A model generated the notes under the pieces. The model saw only the letters and a list, made by a program, of their open reading frames with translations, was not told where the DNA came from and did no database searches. DNA of 64,000 bases from NCBI RefSeq assembly GCF_014199685.1, contig NZ_JACHNZ010000022.1, forward strand, positions 1 through 64,000, written 5' to 3'. Positions 1-10,229 of this stretch are shown piece after piece (position 1 is the first letter of the stretch; the number at the start of each line of letters is the position of its first letter). The stretch comes from Sphingosinicella soli (GTDB lineage: Bacteria > Pseudomonadota > Alphaproteobacteria > Sphingomonadales > Sphingomonadaceae). Both the position numbers and the translations under genes were made by a program.

Positions 1-32
1 AAACCAGGCCGCTGCCTAAACCATCGAAATGA

Positions 33-89
33 GGGGTCCCTATTGGACGCCGATCACCCCGCTAACGGGGTCCCTTTTGCACGCCGGTC
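33..89. repeat. tandem GGGGTCCCT repeat, two copies
   Basis: Two direct copies of a 23-base unit lie at 33-55 and 67-89 (34-base period) and agree at 20 of 23 positions. Between them CCCCG-CTAA-CGGGG (57-70) can form a hairpin, and a second one, GTCCCG-AAA-CGGGAC, lies at 105-119. The stretch 1-235 lies beyond the lepA 3' end and shows no credible gene. My recollection is that such units recur between genes in sphingomonads; the function is unknown. Confidence 0.6.
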
Positions 90-235
90 CACACTGATCC
101 CACTGTCCCGAAACGGGACGAAGTGGAGAAAGTGGAGGCAAAGCCCGATTTTTTCTGCGCGGGAGGGACTGAAGCGCCATCGCCTCCCTCGCTGACACAG
201 GTTTTCCTATTGCGCGAGTCTTTCGGGGGGGCCGC

Positions 236-2041
<1,806 letters not shown>

Positions 2042-2098
2042 GGGAAAGGGCAATTACGGGCGCGCGCGACTTTGAGCAAGCACGGGCGGATCAAGTGT

Positions 2099-2213
2099 CG
2101 CCATATTTTACACAGCTCGACTCCGCAAAATTCTCAAGCCGCTTTCGAAATGAAAAAATATGGCGGAATTCCGCGACATGGCCGCGCGGCGGAAAATTTG
2201 GCACGCGTTATGC
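2099..2213 (+). promoter_or_regulatory. sigma54 (-24/-12) promoter with upstream inverted repeats
   Basis: TTTGGCACGCGTTATGCTT spans about 2197-2215. The GG (2200-2201) and GC (2212-2213) doublets are exactly ten bases apart, as required by RpoN holoenzyme. Upstream, CGCCATATTTT (2099-2109) and its exact inverse AAAATATGGCG (2155-2165) are 45 bases apart, and GCGGAATTCCGC (2163-2174) is a perfect palindrome. These are plausible enhancer-binding-protein sites. The following gene encodes a PEP-CTERM protein, a class often controlled by RpoN with PrsK/PrsR. Promoter by pattern only. Confidence 0.75.
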
Positions 2214-2286
2214 TTCTATCGCTTCGACGTTTGTGTCCGCCGGCTATTGCTTCACCGGCGTATGTAACAACAGAGGGGATATGATC

Positions 2287-3060
2287 ATGAGTAAGACCAC
2301 CACCTTGCTGGCAGCCTGCGCTGCGCTCGCCATGGCGAGCGCCGCACACGCTGCTCCCGTATTGTCCGGCGCGGGCGGCGAACTCGGCGCCAACGGCGTC
2401 GTCACCGAGTCCCCCGAAGGCGGCAACTATCGCTACATCACCACCGACGGAGGCCTTTCCGGCGTCGGCGGCCTTCCCGGTATCGGCGGCACGACCGGCT
2501 CAACTTATGTAACGGACTCTTTCTCCGCTGCCGCAGGCGAAGTTCTTGATTTCCACTTCAACTACATCACATCGGACGGATCCGGGTACGCGGATTATGC
2601 GTGGGTCGCGTTGCGGCCGGGCGCAGGCGCGGACATCATCCTGTTCACCGCGCGCACGACGCCGAGCGGCGACACCGTTCCCGGCTTCGACCTGCCCGGC
2701 ATCGACCCCGGCGTGGACCTGGTGCCTGATGCGACGCCGATCATCCCGGGCGGACCCGCCTGGGCCGGGCTCGGCGGAAACTCCGGAAGTTGCTACGCTG
2801 CGGGCTGCGGCTACACGGGCTGGATTCAGTCGCTTTACACAATCCAGGACGCAGGCACTTACAGCCTTGTCTTCGGCGTCACAAACTGGGGTGATAGCTT
2901 ATTCGACTCCGGTCTCGCCTGGGACGGCGTGAAAATCGGCGACGTGATCATCGACGATCCGGACGGTCCTCCCTCGGAGGTTCCGGAGCCTGCAGCGCTC
3001 GCGCTGCTGGGTCTCGGCATCCTCGGGCTGGGGGCAGCCCGTCGTCGCCGCAAGGCCTAA
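2287..3060 (+). CDS. PEP-CTERM sorting domain protein, exported
   Basis: Predicted secreted protein of 257 residues. An N-terminal signal peptide (LLAACAALAMASAAHAA) precedes a Gly/Pro/Asp-rich body of unknown fold that has a cysteine pair (SCYAAGCGYTG). The C-terminus is a textbook PEP-CTERM signal: VPEP, a hydrophobic run (ALALLGLGILGLGAA) and RRRRK. Such tails are cut by an exosortase during export alongside exopolysaccharide. I choose ATG 2287 over ATG 2281 because GAGGGG (2273-2278) sits 8 bases before the former and only 2 before the latter. No exosortase gene lies in this window. The body's function is not recognisable. Confidence 0.9.
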   Translation: MSKTTTLLAACAALAMASAAHAAPVLSGAGGELGANGVVTESPEGGNYRYITTDGGLSGVGGLPGIGGTTGSTYVTDSFSAAAGEVLDFHFNYITSDGSGYADYAWVALRPGAGADIILFTARTTPSGDTVPGFDLPGIDPGVDLVPDATPIIPGGPAWAGLGGNSGSCYAAGCGYTGWIQSLYTIQDAGTYSLVFGVTNWGDSLFDSGLAWDGVKIGDVIIDDPDGPPSEVPEPAALALLGLGILGLGAARRRRKA

Positions 3061-3074
3061 GACTTACAGTCTCG

Positions 3075-3761
3075 TCACGCGGAAGGGGTCGCCTGAAAGG
3101 GCGGCCCCTTTTCATTTGCGGCATCGCGCGCCCAGAGCGGCCAGTCCGCCGGGAGCGGCGCGCTTGCGGAAACCGGCGCTTCGTCACGGTAGGGGATGAC
3201 GACGCCCGCCGAATGCAGCCGCATCGCCCCCTCGCCGCCGCCGTAGATCGGATCGCCCACGATCGGCGCGAGCCCATGCGCCGCGTGAATGCGGATCTGG
3301 TGCGTGCGGCCGGTTTCGGGGAAGAACACCACCAGCGCCTGCCCTTCGTGCGCGGCGAGCAGACGCCAGCGCGTGGCGGCGGGTTTGCCCGCCGGGTCCA
3401 CGACCATGCGCCAGCCTGCCGCCGCGCTCGACACCTTCGCGAGCGGCGCCTCGATGCGGCCTTCGCCCTGCTCCGGCACTGCGTCCAGAAGCGCGAGATA
3501 GGTCTTGGCGATCCGCCCGTCCGCGAACAAGCCGCCGAGACGTTTCAACGCCTTGGGGTGCCGGGCGAGGACGAGGCAGCCCGAGGTGTCGCGGTCCAGC
3601 CGGTGCGCGGGCTGCGGCAGGCGGCGAAAGCCGAAGGCGAGTTCGCCGAGCCGGCCTTCAAGGCTGCGCGGCGTTCTGGGCCCCGGATGCACGGCAAGCC
3701 CGGCGGGCTTGTCGATCACCAGCATGTGCGCATCGATATGAAGGACGCAAAGCGGCGTCAT
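3075..3761 (-). CDS. RluA-family RNA pseudouridine synthase
   Basis: Isomerises specific uridines in rRNA or tRNA. The 228-residue product has the catalytic motif HRLDRDTSG (Asp nucleophile) at about residues 64-72 and the family motif GRTHQIRIHAAHGLAP near residue 160. It lacks an S4 domain, so it resembles the short RluA/TruC-like members; the target site cannot be told from sequence. The start MTPLCVLHID overlaps the stop of the upstream NadR-like gene by 4 bases (ATGA), implying translational coupling. Confidence 0.9.
   Translation of the reverse strand: MTPLCVLHIDAHMLVIDKPAGLAVHPGPRTPRSLEGRLGELAFGFRRLPQPAHRLDRDTSGCLVLARHPKALKRLGGLFADGRIAKTYLALLDAVPEQGEGRIEAPLAKVSSAAAGWRMVVDPAGKPAATRWRLLAAHEGQALVVFFPETGRTHQIRIHAAHGLAPIVGDPIYGGGEGAMRLHSAGVVIPYRDEAPVSASAPLPADWPLWARDAANEKGPPFQATPSA
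3083..3113 (+). terminator. intrinsic terminator after PEP-CTERM gene
   Basis: AAGGGGTCGCC (3083-3093) pairs with GGCGGCCCCTT (3100-3110) through one wobble pair, loop TGAAAG, followed by TTC. It lies inside the last codons of the convergent pseudouridine synthase gene. Confidence 0.75.
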
Positions 3762-4294
3762 GCGATCCCGGCGGAGGCAATCGCCGCGACCGCCGCGGCA
3801 AAGCGCTGCTCCGCATCCCCGGAGATCAGCACCCACGGCACGCCGCGCCGTTCCAGCTCCGCCCGCGACAGCGCCATGAAACGCGCCCGCGCCTCCGGCG
3901 ATTTATGCAGGCGGACGCCGTCGTCCACCCACGGAATATCGTCCGCCATCAGGAGGTAAAGATCGCCGACATCGGTGAAGGCATCGAGCGCAGGCAGCCG
4001 GTGCCCGAGGCCCATCATCGCCCAGGCCGCCGTCATCAGCGGGTCGGTATCCGAAATCACGAGCGCCGCGCCGCGCGAGGCCGCCTGCTCCCGCGCCGCC
4101 TCCGTGAGCGCGACGTGGCCGTGCATGATCGCGACAAGGTCTTCGGCATCCGTCTCGCTGCCGCGCACCTCGCAGTAGAGACGCCCGTATTCGGGGATCA
4201 GCCTTGTATCGTAATGCGCCGCGAGCCGCGCGCCGAGGGCCGACTTTCCGGTGCTTTCAGGCCCGTGGAGGACGACATTGGCAGGCCTCATCAT
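3758..4294 (-). CDS. NadR-type ribosylnicotinamide kinase-like ATPase
   Basis: P-loop kinase of about 178 residues (AAA_28/NadR C-terminal type), expected to phosphorylate nicotinamide riboside to NMN or to be a related nucleoside kinase. Walker A is GPESTGKSALG near residue 10. The conserved EYGR motif (PEYGRLYCE) and a Walker-B-like SDTDPLMT follow. The NMN adenylyltransferase and HTH parts of full NadR are absent, as in many alphaproteobacteria. Two adjacent ATGs (4294, 4291) are possible starts. Its 5' end overlaps a collapsed pnuC remnant, so it was probably once a PnuC-NadR uptake pair. Confidence 0.82.
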   Translation of the reverse strand: MMRPANVVLHGPESTGKSALGARLAAHYDTRLIPEYGRLYCEVRGSETDAEDLVAIMHGHVALTEAAREQAASRGAALVISDTDPLMTAAWAMMGLGHRLPALDAFTDVGDLYLLMADDIPWVDDGVRLHKSPEARARFMALSRAELERRGVPWVLISGDAEQRFAAAVAAIASAGIA

Positions 4295-4419
4295 GCCGCC
4301 GCCGCATCCGTGAAGCGGTCCATCGCGATGCAGAAGGGATAATTCCACACGCTGCGCCGAACGAGCAGCGCGACGTTGGCGAGGCCAAGCAATGCAGCGA
4401 TGATCTCCAGGGCGGACAT
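4291..4419 (-). pseudogene. pnuC: pnuC remnant, in-frame internal deletion
   Basis: A 42-codon open frame, [11 protein letters not shown]...[13 protein letters not shown], matches the N-terminus typical of PnuC nicotinamide riboside/mononucleotide permeases (first membrane segment and the RRSxWNYPFGIxM motif). It then jumps directly to nine residues (DRFTDAAAA) and a stop that overlaps the downstream kinase start (ATGATG), as an intact pnuC would. Normal PnuC is about 200 residues with seven membrane segments, so roughly 150 codons are missing while the frame and stop-start coupling survive. Family assignment from remembered motif; the deletion is inference. Confidence 0.7.
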
Positions 4420-4558
4420 TCGCGTCCCGCATAGCATCCGCCGCGCGCCATGCAAGGCGCTGAAAAGTCAGGATCGGGGCTTTTCCTTGACTCCTGTTGC
4501 GTGCGCGCCTACATCGCGGCCTTCAAGAATTTCCCGATTTTTCGCTGGAGTTTGCCCG

Positions 4559-4900
4559 ATGGCGCGCGTCACCGTCGAAGATTGTGTCGACAAGATTCCC
4601 AACCGTTTCGAGCTGGTGCTGCTTGCCGGCCAGCGCGCCCGCCAGATTTCCAGCGGCGCCGAGCTGACCATCGATCGCGACCGCGACAAGAACCCGGTTG
4701 TCGCGCTGCGCGAAATCGCCGAGCAGACCGTGAAGCCTGCGCAGCTTAACGAAGCGCTGGTTTCGGGCATGCAGCGCGTGATCGTGGACGACGAGGACAC
4801 CGTGGACGAGATCGGCAGCCTTGCCGAAAGCGCGGAGGCCCTGCGCCTGACCGCCGCCGCTCCGCCCAAGCCGACGCCGATCGTTCCCGACTACGACTGA
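4559..4900 (+). CDS. rpoZ: RNA polymerase omega subunit
   Basis: Small subunit (113 residues) that chaperones beta' into RNA polymerase and forms part of a ppGpp site. It starts with [20 protein letters not shown], the classic alphaproteobacterial omega sequence. [10 protein letters not shown] and [11 protein letters not shown] follow, with an acidic and proline-rich tail. GGAG lies about 10 bases before the ATG. It precedes the (p)ppGpp enzyme gene rsh, the usual arrangement, but a strong terminator separates them. Confidence 0.97.
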   Translation: MARVTVEDCVDKIPNRFELVLLAGQRARQISSGAELTIDRDRDKNPVVALREIAEQTVKPAQLNEALVSGMQRVIVDDEDTVDEIGSLAESAEALRLTAAAPPKPTPIVPDYD

Positions 4901-4922
4901 TCGGAACAAGCCAGTGACCTGA

Positions 4923-4950
4923 AACGGCGGGGCCTGCCCCCGCCGTTTTC
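4923..4950 (+). terminator. intrinsic terminator after rpoZ
   Basis: AACGGCGGGG (4923-4932) pairs with CCCCGCCGTT (4938-4947), with a tight loop and TTTTCGTTTT after the stem. Confidence 0.85.
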
Positions 4951-5038
4951 GTTTTGCAAGGGCGGAACCGAACTCTTCCCTTGCCCCGCACGCCCCCCTG
5001 CCCCCACATAGGATCGGGAGGAAAGCGGAAAGGCGCAT

Positions 5039-7144
5039 GTGCTCAGGCAGTTCGAACTTGTCGAGAAGGTAAAGGCCTACGATCCGGACGCGGACGAGGA
5101 ATTGCTGAATCGCGCCTATGTGTTTTCCGTGAAGGCGCACGGCAGCCAGCTTCGCGCGAGCGGCGACCCCTATTTCTCGCACCCCATCGAGGTGGCGGGC
5201 ATCCTGACCGACCTGAAGCTGGACGACGAGACGATCGCCACCGCCATCCTGCACGACACGCTGGAAGACACGGTCGCGACCCCCGAAGAGATCGAAGCGC
5301 TGTTCGGCAAGAACGTCGCGCGGCTGGTGGACGGCGTCACCAAGCTGTCGCGCATCGAGGCGCAGACCGAAAGCGAACGCGCCGCCGAGAACTTCCGCAA
5401 GTTCCTTCTCGCGATGTCCGACGACATCCGCGTGCTGCTGGTGAAGCTCGCCGACCGGCTGCACAACATGCGCACGCTGCACTTCATCAAGGATCCCGAG
5501 AAGCGCAAGCGCATCGCGCGCGAAACCATGGACATCTATGCGCCGCTCGCCGAGCGGATCGGCATGTACGAGTTCATGGACGAGATGAAGCAGATCGCGT
5601 TTCGCGAACTCGAACCCGAAGCCTACCAGTCCATCACGACGCGGCTCGAACGGCTGCGCGCGGCGGGCGGCGACCAGCTGACCCGGATCAGCAGCGAGAT
5701 TACCGACGTGCTCGGCAGCCACGGCGTCGATGCCGACGTGGCGGGCCGCGAAAAGCGCCCCTTCTCGATCTGGCGCAAGATGCAGGAACGGCACATTCCC
5801 TTCGAACAGCTTTCCGACGTGATCGCGTTCCGCGTGATCGTGGACAAGCCCGACGACTGCTATCGCGCGCTCGGCGTCATCCATCAGCGCTGGCCGATGG
5901 TGCCGGGCCGTTTCAAGGATTTCATCTCGACGCCCAAGCGCAACGGATACCGATCGCTGCACACGACGATCATTCACGGCGAGCAGATGCGCGTGGAAAT
6001 CCAGATCCGCACGCGCGGGATGCACGAGCAGGCCGAAATGGGCCTCGCCGCGCACTGGGCCTACAAGCAGGACGAGAACGCGCGCGCATCCGAACGCTAT
6101 CCGTGGCTTTCGGACCTCCTCGAAATCCTCGATCAGGCGGGCAGCCCCGAGGAGCTGATGGAGAACGCCAAGCTCGGCCTCTATCAGGACCAGGTGTTCT
6201 GCTTCACCCCCAAGGGCGAACTGATCCAGCTGCCGCGCGGCGCGACGCCGGTGGACTTCGCCTATGCCGTGCACTCCAAGATCGGCGAGACCACCGTGGG
6301 CGCCAAGGTGAACGGGCGCGTCGTGCCGCTGCGCGTCACGCTTGCGAACGGCGATCAGGTGGAAGTCCTGCGCTCCGCGCGGCAGCAGCCGGACGCGACG
6401 TGGGAAAGTTTTGTGGTGACGGCGAAGGCGCGCGCCGCGATCCGGCGCTTCATCCGCCACAAGGAGCACGAGGAGCAGGCCGCGCTCGGCGAACGCCTGC
6501 TCGCGGACATCATCAAGCGGCTCGACGTGAAGCTGAACGACACGGCGATCAAGGACGCGCTCGGCCGTCTCGGCCTGCAGGACCGCGACGACCTGGTGAT
6601 GGCGCTCGCCGCGCACAGGATCGAGGACGACGCGGTGATCGACGCGCTGCTGCCCGGCCGCATCCTCAACGCGCGCGCCAAACGGCGGGCGAAGCGCAAC
6701 CCGAAGGCGAAACTTTCGATCAAGGGCCTGACGCCGGGCGTCTCCGTGCACCTCGCGCAGTGCTGCAGCCCGATTCCGGGCGATCGCATCATCGGCATCC
6801 GGCGGCAGAGCGGCAGCATCGACGTGCACACGATCGACTGCTCGACGCTCGCCGACGCGGACGGGCGCGAATGGCTCGATCTCGGTTGGGGGGACGACAA
6901 CGAAGGCGCGGTCGTGCGGCTTTCCGCCGTGCTGCGCAACGAGACGGGCAGCCTCGCCACCATGACGGGCGTGCTCGCCAAGCAGGGCGCGAACATCGTG
7001 AACATGCGCACGCACCACCGCGACCGCGATTTCCACACGTTCGTCGTCGATGTGGAGGTGGACAATCTGGCGCATCTCACGAATATCATCGGTGCGTTAA
7101 GGGCAACCGACGCCGTGACATCCGTGGAGCGCATGAAGGCATGA
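5039..7144 (+). CDS. rsh: bifunctional (p)ppGpp synthetase/hydrolase (Rsh/SpoT)
   Basis: Makes and degrades the stringent alarmone. The 701 residues have the usual order: an HD hydrolase domain with the metal-binding pair intact (LHDTLEDT, H72-D73), a synthetase domain ([19 protein letters not shown] near 300), a TGS domain ([19 protein letters not shown] near 385) and a C-terminal ACT domain (from about 625). Both activities should therefore be present. The start is GTG (GTG-CTC-AGG-CAG), with GGAAAGG 5 bases upstream; the nearby ATG at 5037 is out of frame. It is first in a five-gene chain with 4-base overlaps or near-contacts. Confidence 0.97.
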   Translation: MLRQFELVEKVKAYDPDADEELLNRAYVFSVKAHGSQLRASGDPYFSHPIEVAGILTDLKLDDETIATAILHDTLEDTVATPEEIEALFGKNVARLVDGVTKLSRIEAQTESERAAENFRKFLLAMSDDIRVLLVKLADRLHNMRTLHFIKDPEKRKRIARETMDIYAPLAERIGMYEFMDEMKQIAFRELEPEAYQSITTRLERLRAAGGDQLTRISSEITDVLGSHGVDADVAGREKRPFSIWRKMQERHIPFEQLSDVIAFRVIVDKPDDCYRALGVIHQRWPMVPGRFKDFISTPKRNGYRSLHTTIIHGEQMRVEIQIRTRGMHEQAEMGLAAHWAYKQDENARASERYPWLSDLLEILDQAGSPEELMENAKLGLYQDQVFCFTPKGELIQLPRGATPVDFAYAVHSKIGETTVGAKVNGRVVPLRVTLANGDQVEVLRSARQQPDATWESFVVTAKARAAIRRFIRHKEHEEQAALGERLLADIIKRLDVKLNDTAIKDALGRLGLQDRDDLVMALAAHRIEDDAVIDALLPGRILNARAKRRAKRNPKAKLSIKGLTPGVSVHLAQCCSPIPGDRIIGIRRQSGSIDVHTIDCSTLADADGREWLDLGWGDDNEGAVVRLSAVLRNETGSLATMTGVLAKQGANIVNMRTHHRDRDFHTFVVDVEVDNLAHLTNIIGALRATDAVTSVERMKA

Positions 7145-7725
7145 CAGACGAAGAGATTCTTGGGGAATTCCGCGCCGCCGAGGCGCTGCTGGAAGGGCAT
7201 TTCATCCTCTCTTCGGGCCTGCGGTCGCCCAGGTATCTGCAGTGCGCGCGCGTGCTGACCGACCCGGCGCGCGCAGAGCGGCTGGCGAAGGCGCTGGTCG
7301 CGAAGATTCCGGCCGATGCGCGCGGGCAGATCGAAGCGGTTGTGGCGCCCGCGATGGGCGGGCTCATCATCGGCTACGAGGTCGCGCGCGCGCTCGGCGT
7401 CGAATCGATGTTCGTCGAGCGCCCCTCGGGCACGTTCGAGCTGCGGCGCGGTTTCCGGCTGGAGCCGGGCACGAAGGTGCTGATGATGGAAGACGTGGTG
7501 ACGACGGGGCTCTCGTCGCGCGAAGCCATTGCCGCGATCGAAGCGGCAGGCGGCACGGTGATCGCGGGCGGCTGCCTCGTCGACCGCTCGAACGGCGCCG
7601 CCGACATCGGCGTGCCGCTCTACCCGCTGATCCGGCTCGACGTGCCCACCTACAGCGCCGACAAGCTGCCGCAAGACCTCGCCGCGATGCCCGCCGTGAA
7701 ACCCGGATCGAGGGCGGCCGCATGA
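7141..7725 (+). CDS. pyrE: orotate phosphoribosyltransferase
   Basis: Converts orotate and PRPP to OMP in pyrimidine synthesis. The 194-residue protein carries the PRPP-binding loop ([14 protein letters not shown] at about 117-130) and an [16 protein letters not shown] segment. The start ATG overlaps the rsh stop (ATGA), and its own stop overlaps the pdxJ start in the same way. The coupling places nucleotide synthesis directly behind the stringent-response enzyme. Confidence 0.97.
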   Translation: MTDEEILGEFRAAEALLEGHFILSSGLRSPRYLQCARVLTDPARAERLAKALVAKIPADARGQIEAVVAPAMGGLIIGYEVARALGVESMFVERPSGTFELRRGFRLEPGTKVLMMEDVVTTGLSSREAIAAIEAAGGTVIAGGCLVDRSNGAADIGVPLYPLIRLDVPTYSADKLPQDLAAMPAVKPGSRAAA

Positions 7726-8456
7726 GCACGCTGCGCCTCGGCGTGAACATCGACCACGTCGCCACCATCCGCAACGCGCGGGGCGGGGTGCATCCCGACC
7801 CCGTGAAAGCCGCGACGATCGCCGCTGCCGCAGGCGCGGACGGCATCACCGCGCACCTGCGCGAAGACCGGCGGCACATCAGCGACGACGATATCGCGCG
7901 GCTCGCCGCCGAGATCGACTTGCCGCTCAATCTGGAAATGGCGGCGACGGAGGAGATGCTGGACATCGCGCTGCGCCACGCCCCGCACGCCGTGTGCATC
8001 GTGCCGGAGCGGCGCGAGGAACAGACGACCGAAGGCGGGCTCGATGTCGTCGGCAATCAGCCGAACCTGCGGACGTTCGTGGAGCGGCTTTCCGCGCGCG
8101 GCTGCCGCGTGAGCCTGTTCATCGAGCCGGACCCCGAGCAGATCGAAGCCTCCGCCGTGATCGGCGCCGCCGTTGTCGAACTCCACACCGGCCGCTACGC
8201 GCTGACCGAAGGCATGTCGCGCGACGAAGAGCTTGAGCGGCTGGTCGCCGGCGCGGCACTCGCGGCGAAGCGCGGCCTGGAAGTTCATGCCGGGCACGGG
8301 CTTCGTTTCGACAATGTCGCACCGATCGCGGCGATCGCCGAAGTGGCCGAGCTCAACATCGGGCACTTTCTTGTCGGCGAGGCGGTGTTCATCGGCCTTG
8401 ACGCGGCAATCCGTGAAATGCGGCGCCTGATGAACGAAGCCCGCGCGGGAGCCTGA
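7722..8456 (+). CDS. pdxJ: pyridoxine 5'-phosphate synthase
   Basis: Last ring-closing step of DXP-dependent vitamin B6 synthesis. The 244-residue TIM barrel begins [19 protein letters not shown]. It contains the phosphate/active-site motifs [32 protein letters not shown] and [10 protein letters not shown], and ends [16 protein letters not shown] overlap with pyrE. The family length is 240-250. Confidence 0.97.
   Translation: MSTLRLGVNIDHVATIRNARGGVHPDPVKAATIAAAAGADGITAHLREDRRHISDDDIARLAAEIDLPLNLEMAATEEMLDIALRHAPHAVCIVPERREEQTTEGGLDVVGNQPNLRTFVERLSARGCRVSLFIEPDPEQIEASAVIGAAVVELHTGRYALTEGMSRDEELERLVAGAALAAKRGLEVHAGHGLRFDNVAPIAAIAEVAELNIGHFLVGEAVFIGLDAAIREMRRLMNEARAGA
8447..8451 (+). promoter_or_regulatory. 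ribosome binding site deciding a CTG start for acpS
   Basis: GGGAG lies 7 bases before CTG 8459. No ATG, GTG or TTG occurs in the acpS frame between the upstream in-frame stop (8414-8416) and the conserved GLGSDL motif. Confidence 0.55.
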
Positions 8457-8458
8457 TC

Positions 8459-8866
8459 CTGGTACATGTTGTCGGCCTCGGCTCTGATCTCTGCAATATC
8501 GAGCGAATCCGGTCGAGCCTCGACCGGTTCGGCGAGCGCTTCATCAACCGCGTTTTCACCGACATCGAGATCGCCCGTTCCGAGCGCCGCGTGCTGACGC
8601 GCGCCGCATCCTACGCCAAGCGCTTCGCCGCGAAGGAAGCCTGCTCGAAGGCGCTCGGCACCGGCTTCCGCCGGGGCGTTTTCATGCGCGACATGGGCGT
8701 TATCAACCTTCCCACCGGCCAGCCGACGCTGGCGCTGACCGGCGGCGCGGCGGCGCGGCTTACCGAGATCACGCCCGAGGGACACATGCTCGACATCCAC
8801 CTGACGCTGACCGACGACCACCCCTGGGCGCAGGCGATGGTGCTGATAACGGCAAGGCCGCTGTGA
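8459..8866 (+). CDS. acpS: holo-[acyl-carrier-protein] synthase, unusual CTG start
   Basis: Transfers 4'-phosphopantetheine from CoA to apo-ACP. The product is about 135 residues. [12 protein letters not shown] near the N-terminus supplies the Mg-binding Asp, [17 protein letters not shown] the second acidic site, and [13 protein letters not shown] the end. All conserved elements are present, but the frame has no ATG/GTG/TTG before GLGSDL. CTG 8459 (after GGGAG) or CTG 8453 must serve, unless the sequence is wrong. The next usable start, GTG 8591, would remove the active-site Asp. Its stop overlaps the lepB GTG start (GTGA). Confidence 0.9.
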   Translation: MVHVVGLGSDLCNIERIRSSLDRFGERFINRVFTDIEIARSERRVLTRAASYAKRFAAKEACSKALGTGFRRGVFMRDMGVINLPTGQPTLALTGGAAARLTEITPEGHMLDIHLTLTDDHPWAQAMVLITARPL

Positions 8867-9672
8867 GCGTGAAGCCACCCGGCATCGACTGGAAAAAGGA
8901 GCTGCGCTACGCGGTTCTGCTCGGCGCGGCGGTGATGGGCATCTGGTCGTTCGTCGCCAAGCCCTTCTATATCCCATCGGAATCGATGGTGCCCTCGCTG
9001 CTGGTGGGCGACCGTCTCGTCGTTGCGAAATACGCGTACGGCTTTTCCTATCTGTCGCCGTTCGTGCCCGTGCTTCCGAAGATGGAGGGGCGGCTTTGGG
9101 GCAAGATGCCCGAGCGCGGCGACATCGTGGTGGTGAAGGCGCCGAGCGATCAGAAGGACTGGATCAAGCGCGTGATCGGCCTGCCCGGAGACACGGTGCA
9201 GATGCAGGAGGGCGTGCTCTACCTCAACAACACCGCCGTGCCGAAGCGCCCGGCCGCGCCGACGATGATCCCCGAAAGCGAGAACATGCCCTGCGCGCGG
9301 CCGGAGTTTCGTGTCGTCGAGGCCGGAGGGGCGCCGTTCTGCCGCTATCCGCGCTTCATCGAAACCCTGCCCGGCGGACATAGCTATGCCGTGATCGACC
9401 TGCTGTTCAGCTACGCCGACGACACACCGCCGGTGCTCGTGCCCCAGGGCCACGTGTTCCTGATGGGCGACAATCGCGACCGTTCGGCCGACAGCCGCTT
9501 TTCGCCCGAGGAAGGCGGCCTCGGCATGCTGCCGATCGAGAACGTCATCGGGCGCGCCGAGTTCACGACCTTCTCGCTCGACGGCAGTCAGCGTTTCTGG
9601 AACCCCGTGAGCTGGTTCACCGCGCTGCGCGGGGACCGGGCGTGGCTGTCGCTGCGGGACGGGGACGAGTAG
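8863..9672 (+). CDS. lepB: signal peptidase I
   Basis: Inner-membrane serine protease that removes Sec/Tat signal peptides. The 269 residues have one N-terminal membrane segment (about 15-33). The catalytic Ser follows in the box [14 protein letters not shown], Lys in [13 protein letters not shown], and the C-terminal box is [20 protein letters not shown] start overlapping the acpS stop. In most alphaproteobacteria rnc and era follow lepB; here a DUF559 repeat cassette follows instead. Confidence 0.97.
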   Translation: MSVKPPGIDWKKELRYAVLLGAAVMGIWSFVAKPFYIPSESMVPSLLVGDRLVVAKYAYGFSYLSPFVPVLPKMEGRLWGKMPERGDIVVVKAPSDQKDWIKRVIGLPGDTVQMQEGVLYLNNTAVPKRPAAPTMIPESENMPCARPEFRVVEAGGAPFCRYPRFIETLPGGHSYAVIDLLFSYADDTPPVLVPQGHVFLMGDNRDRSADSRFSPEEGGLGMLPIENVIGRAEFTTFSLDGSQRFWNPVSWFTALRGDRAWLSLRDGDE

Positions 9673-9679
9673 CGGGCCG

Positions 9680-9816
9680 CCACCCTCACCAACTTCGCCT
9701 ATGGCCTGCGGCCAAGGCTTCGTATCCTCTCCCATCAAGGGAGAGGATTGTGTAGCCCTCTCCCTTGATGGGAGAGGGAGGGGCCCGCCGCGTCAGCGGT
9801 GGGAGGGTGAGGGTGG
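9680..9816. repeat. structured palindromic repeat, left side of DUF559 cassette
   Basis: The unit is bounded by CCACCCTCACC (9680-9690) and its inverse GGTGAGGGTGG (9806-9816). Inside are three hairpins: TGGCC-TGC-GGCCA (9702-9714), CCTCTCCC-ATCAA-GGGAGAGG (9726-9746) and CCCTCTCCC-TTGAT-GGGAGAGGG (9756-9778). The last two are mirror copies of each other. The first half recurs in direct orientation after the DUF559 gene at 10159-10227. Confidence 0.85.
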
Positions 9817-9821
9817 GCCGG

Positions 9822-10181
9822 GTGAAACGCTATCCGATGGAAGGTGCTGTTCCCCGCGCGCGGCGATTGCGGCGTGAGGCGACCGTGTTCGAGCGGATTT
9901 TGTGGAGCGCGCTTCGGGAACGGCTGCCCGGACCGAAATTCCGCAGGCAGGTGCCGCTCGGGCCCTACATCGTCGATTTCGCGAGCCACCGCGCGCGGCT
10001 GATTGTCGAACTCGACGGCGAGGGGCATGCGTTCCGGGTCGACGCAGATGCCGAGCGGAGCCGGTTTCTTGAGGGCGAAGGTTATCGCGTGCTGCGGTTC
10101 TGGAACGCGGAGGTCGTGGATAATCTGGACGGGGTGGTGGATACGATCGGCGGTGCTGCCACCCTCACCGACTGCGACTAG
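9822..10181 (+). CDS. DUF559 protein, Vsr-like PD-(D/E)xK endonuclease fold
   Basis: About 119 residues. The family core is complete: RARRLRREAT, KFRRQVPLGPYIVDF, LIVELDGEGHA, then GYRVLRFWNAEV. The Asp of IVDF and the E-x-D of VELDG fit the metal site of very-short-patch-repair-like nucleases, but no biochemical role is established for this family as far as I know. The start is unsure: GTG 9822, with ATG 9837 and GTG 9813 as alternatives. The final codons (ATLTDCD) are formed by the flanking repeat itself, so gene and repeat appear to be one unit. It separates lepB from its usual neighbours. Confidence 0.85.
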   Translation: MKRYPMEGAVPRARRLRREATVFERILWSALRERLPGPKFRRQVPLGPYIVDFASHRARLIVELDGEGHAFRVDADAERSRFLEGEGYRVLRFWNAEVVDNLDGVVDTIGGAATLTDCD

Positions 10182-10229
10182 CCGGTTTCACCGGCAAGTC
10201 TCGTTTCCTCTCCCATCGAGGGAGAGGAT
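10159..10229 (+). repeat. structured palindromic repeat, right side of DUF559 cassette
   Basis: CCACCCTCACC (10159-10169), a variable hairpin GCCGG-TTTCA-CCGGC (10181-10195) and CCTCTCCC-ATCGA-GGGAGAGG (10207-10227) repeat the order seen at 9680-9746. The inner hairpin differs in bases from the left copy (TGGCC/GGCCA) but keeps pairing, which suggests selection on structure. It begins inside the DUF559 reading frame and ends next to the 3' end of the FKBP gene, where it may also terminate transcription. Confidence 0.85.
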
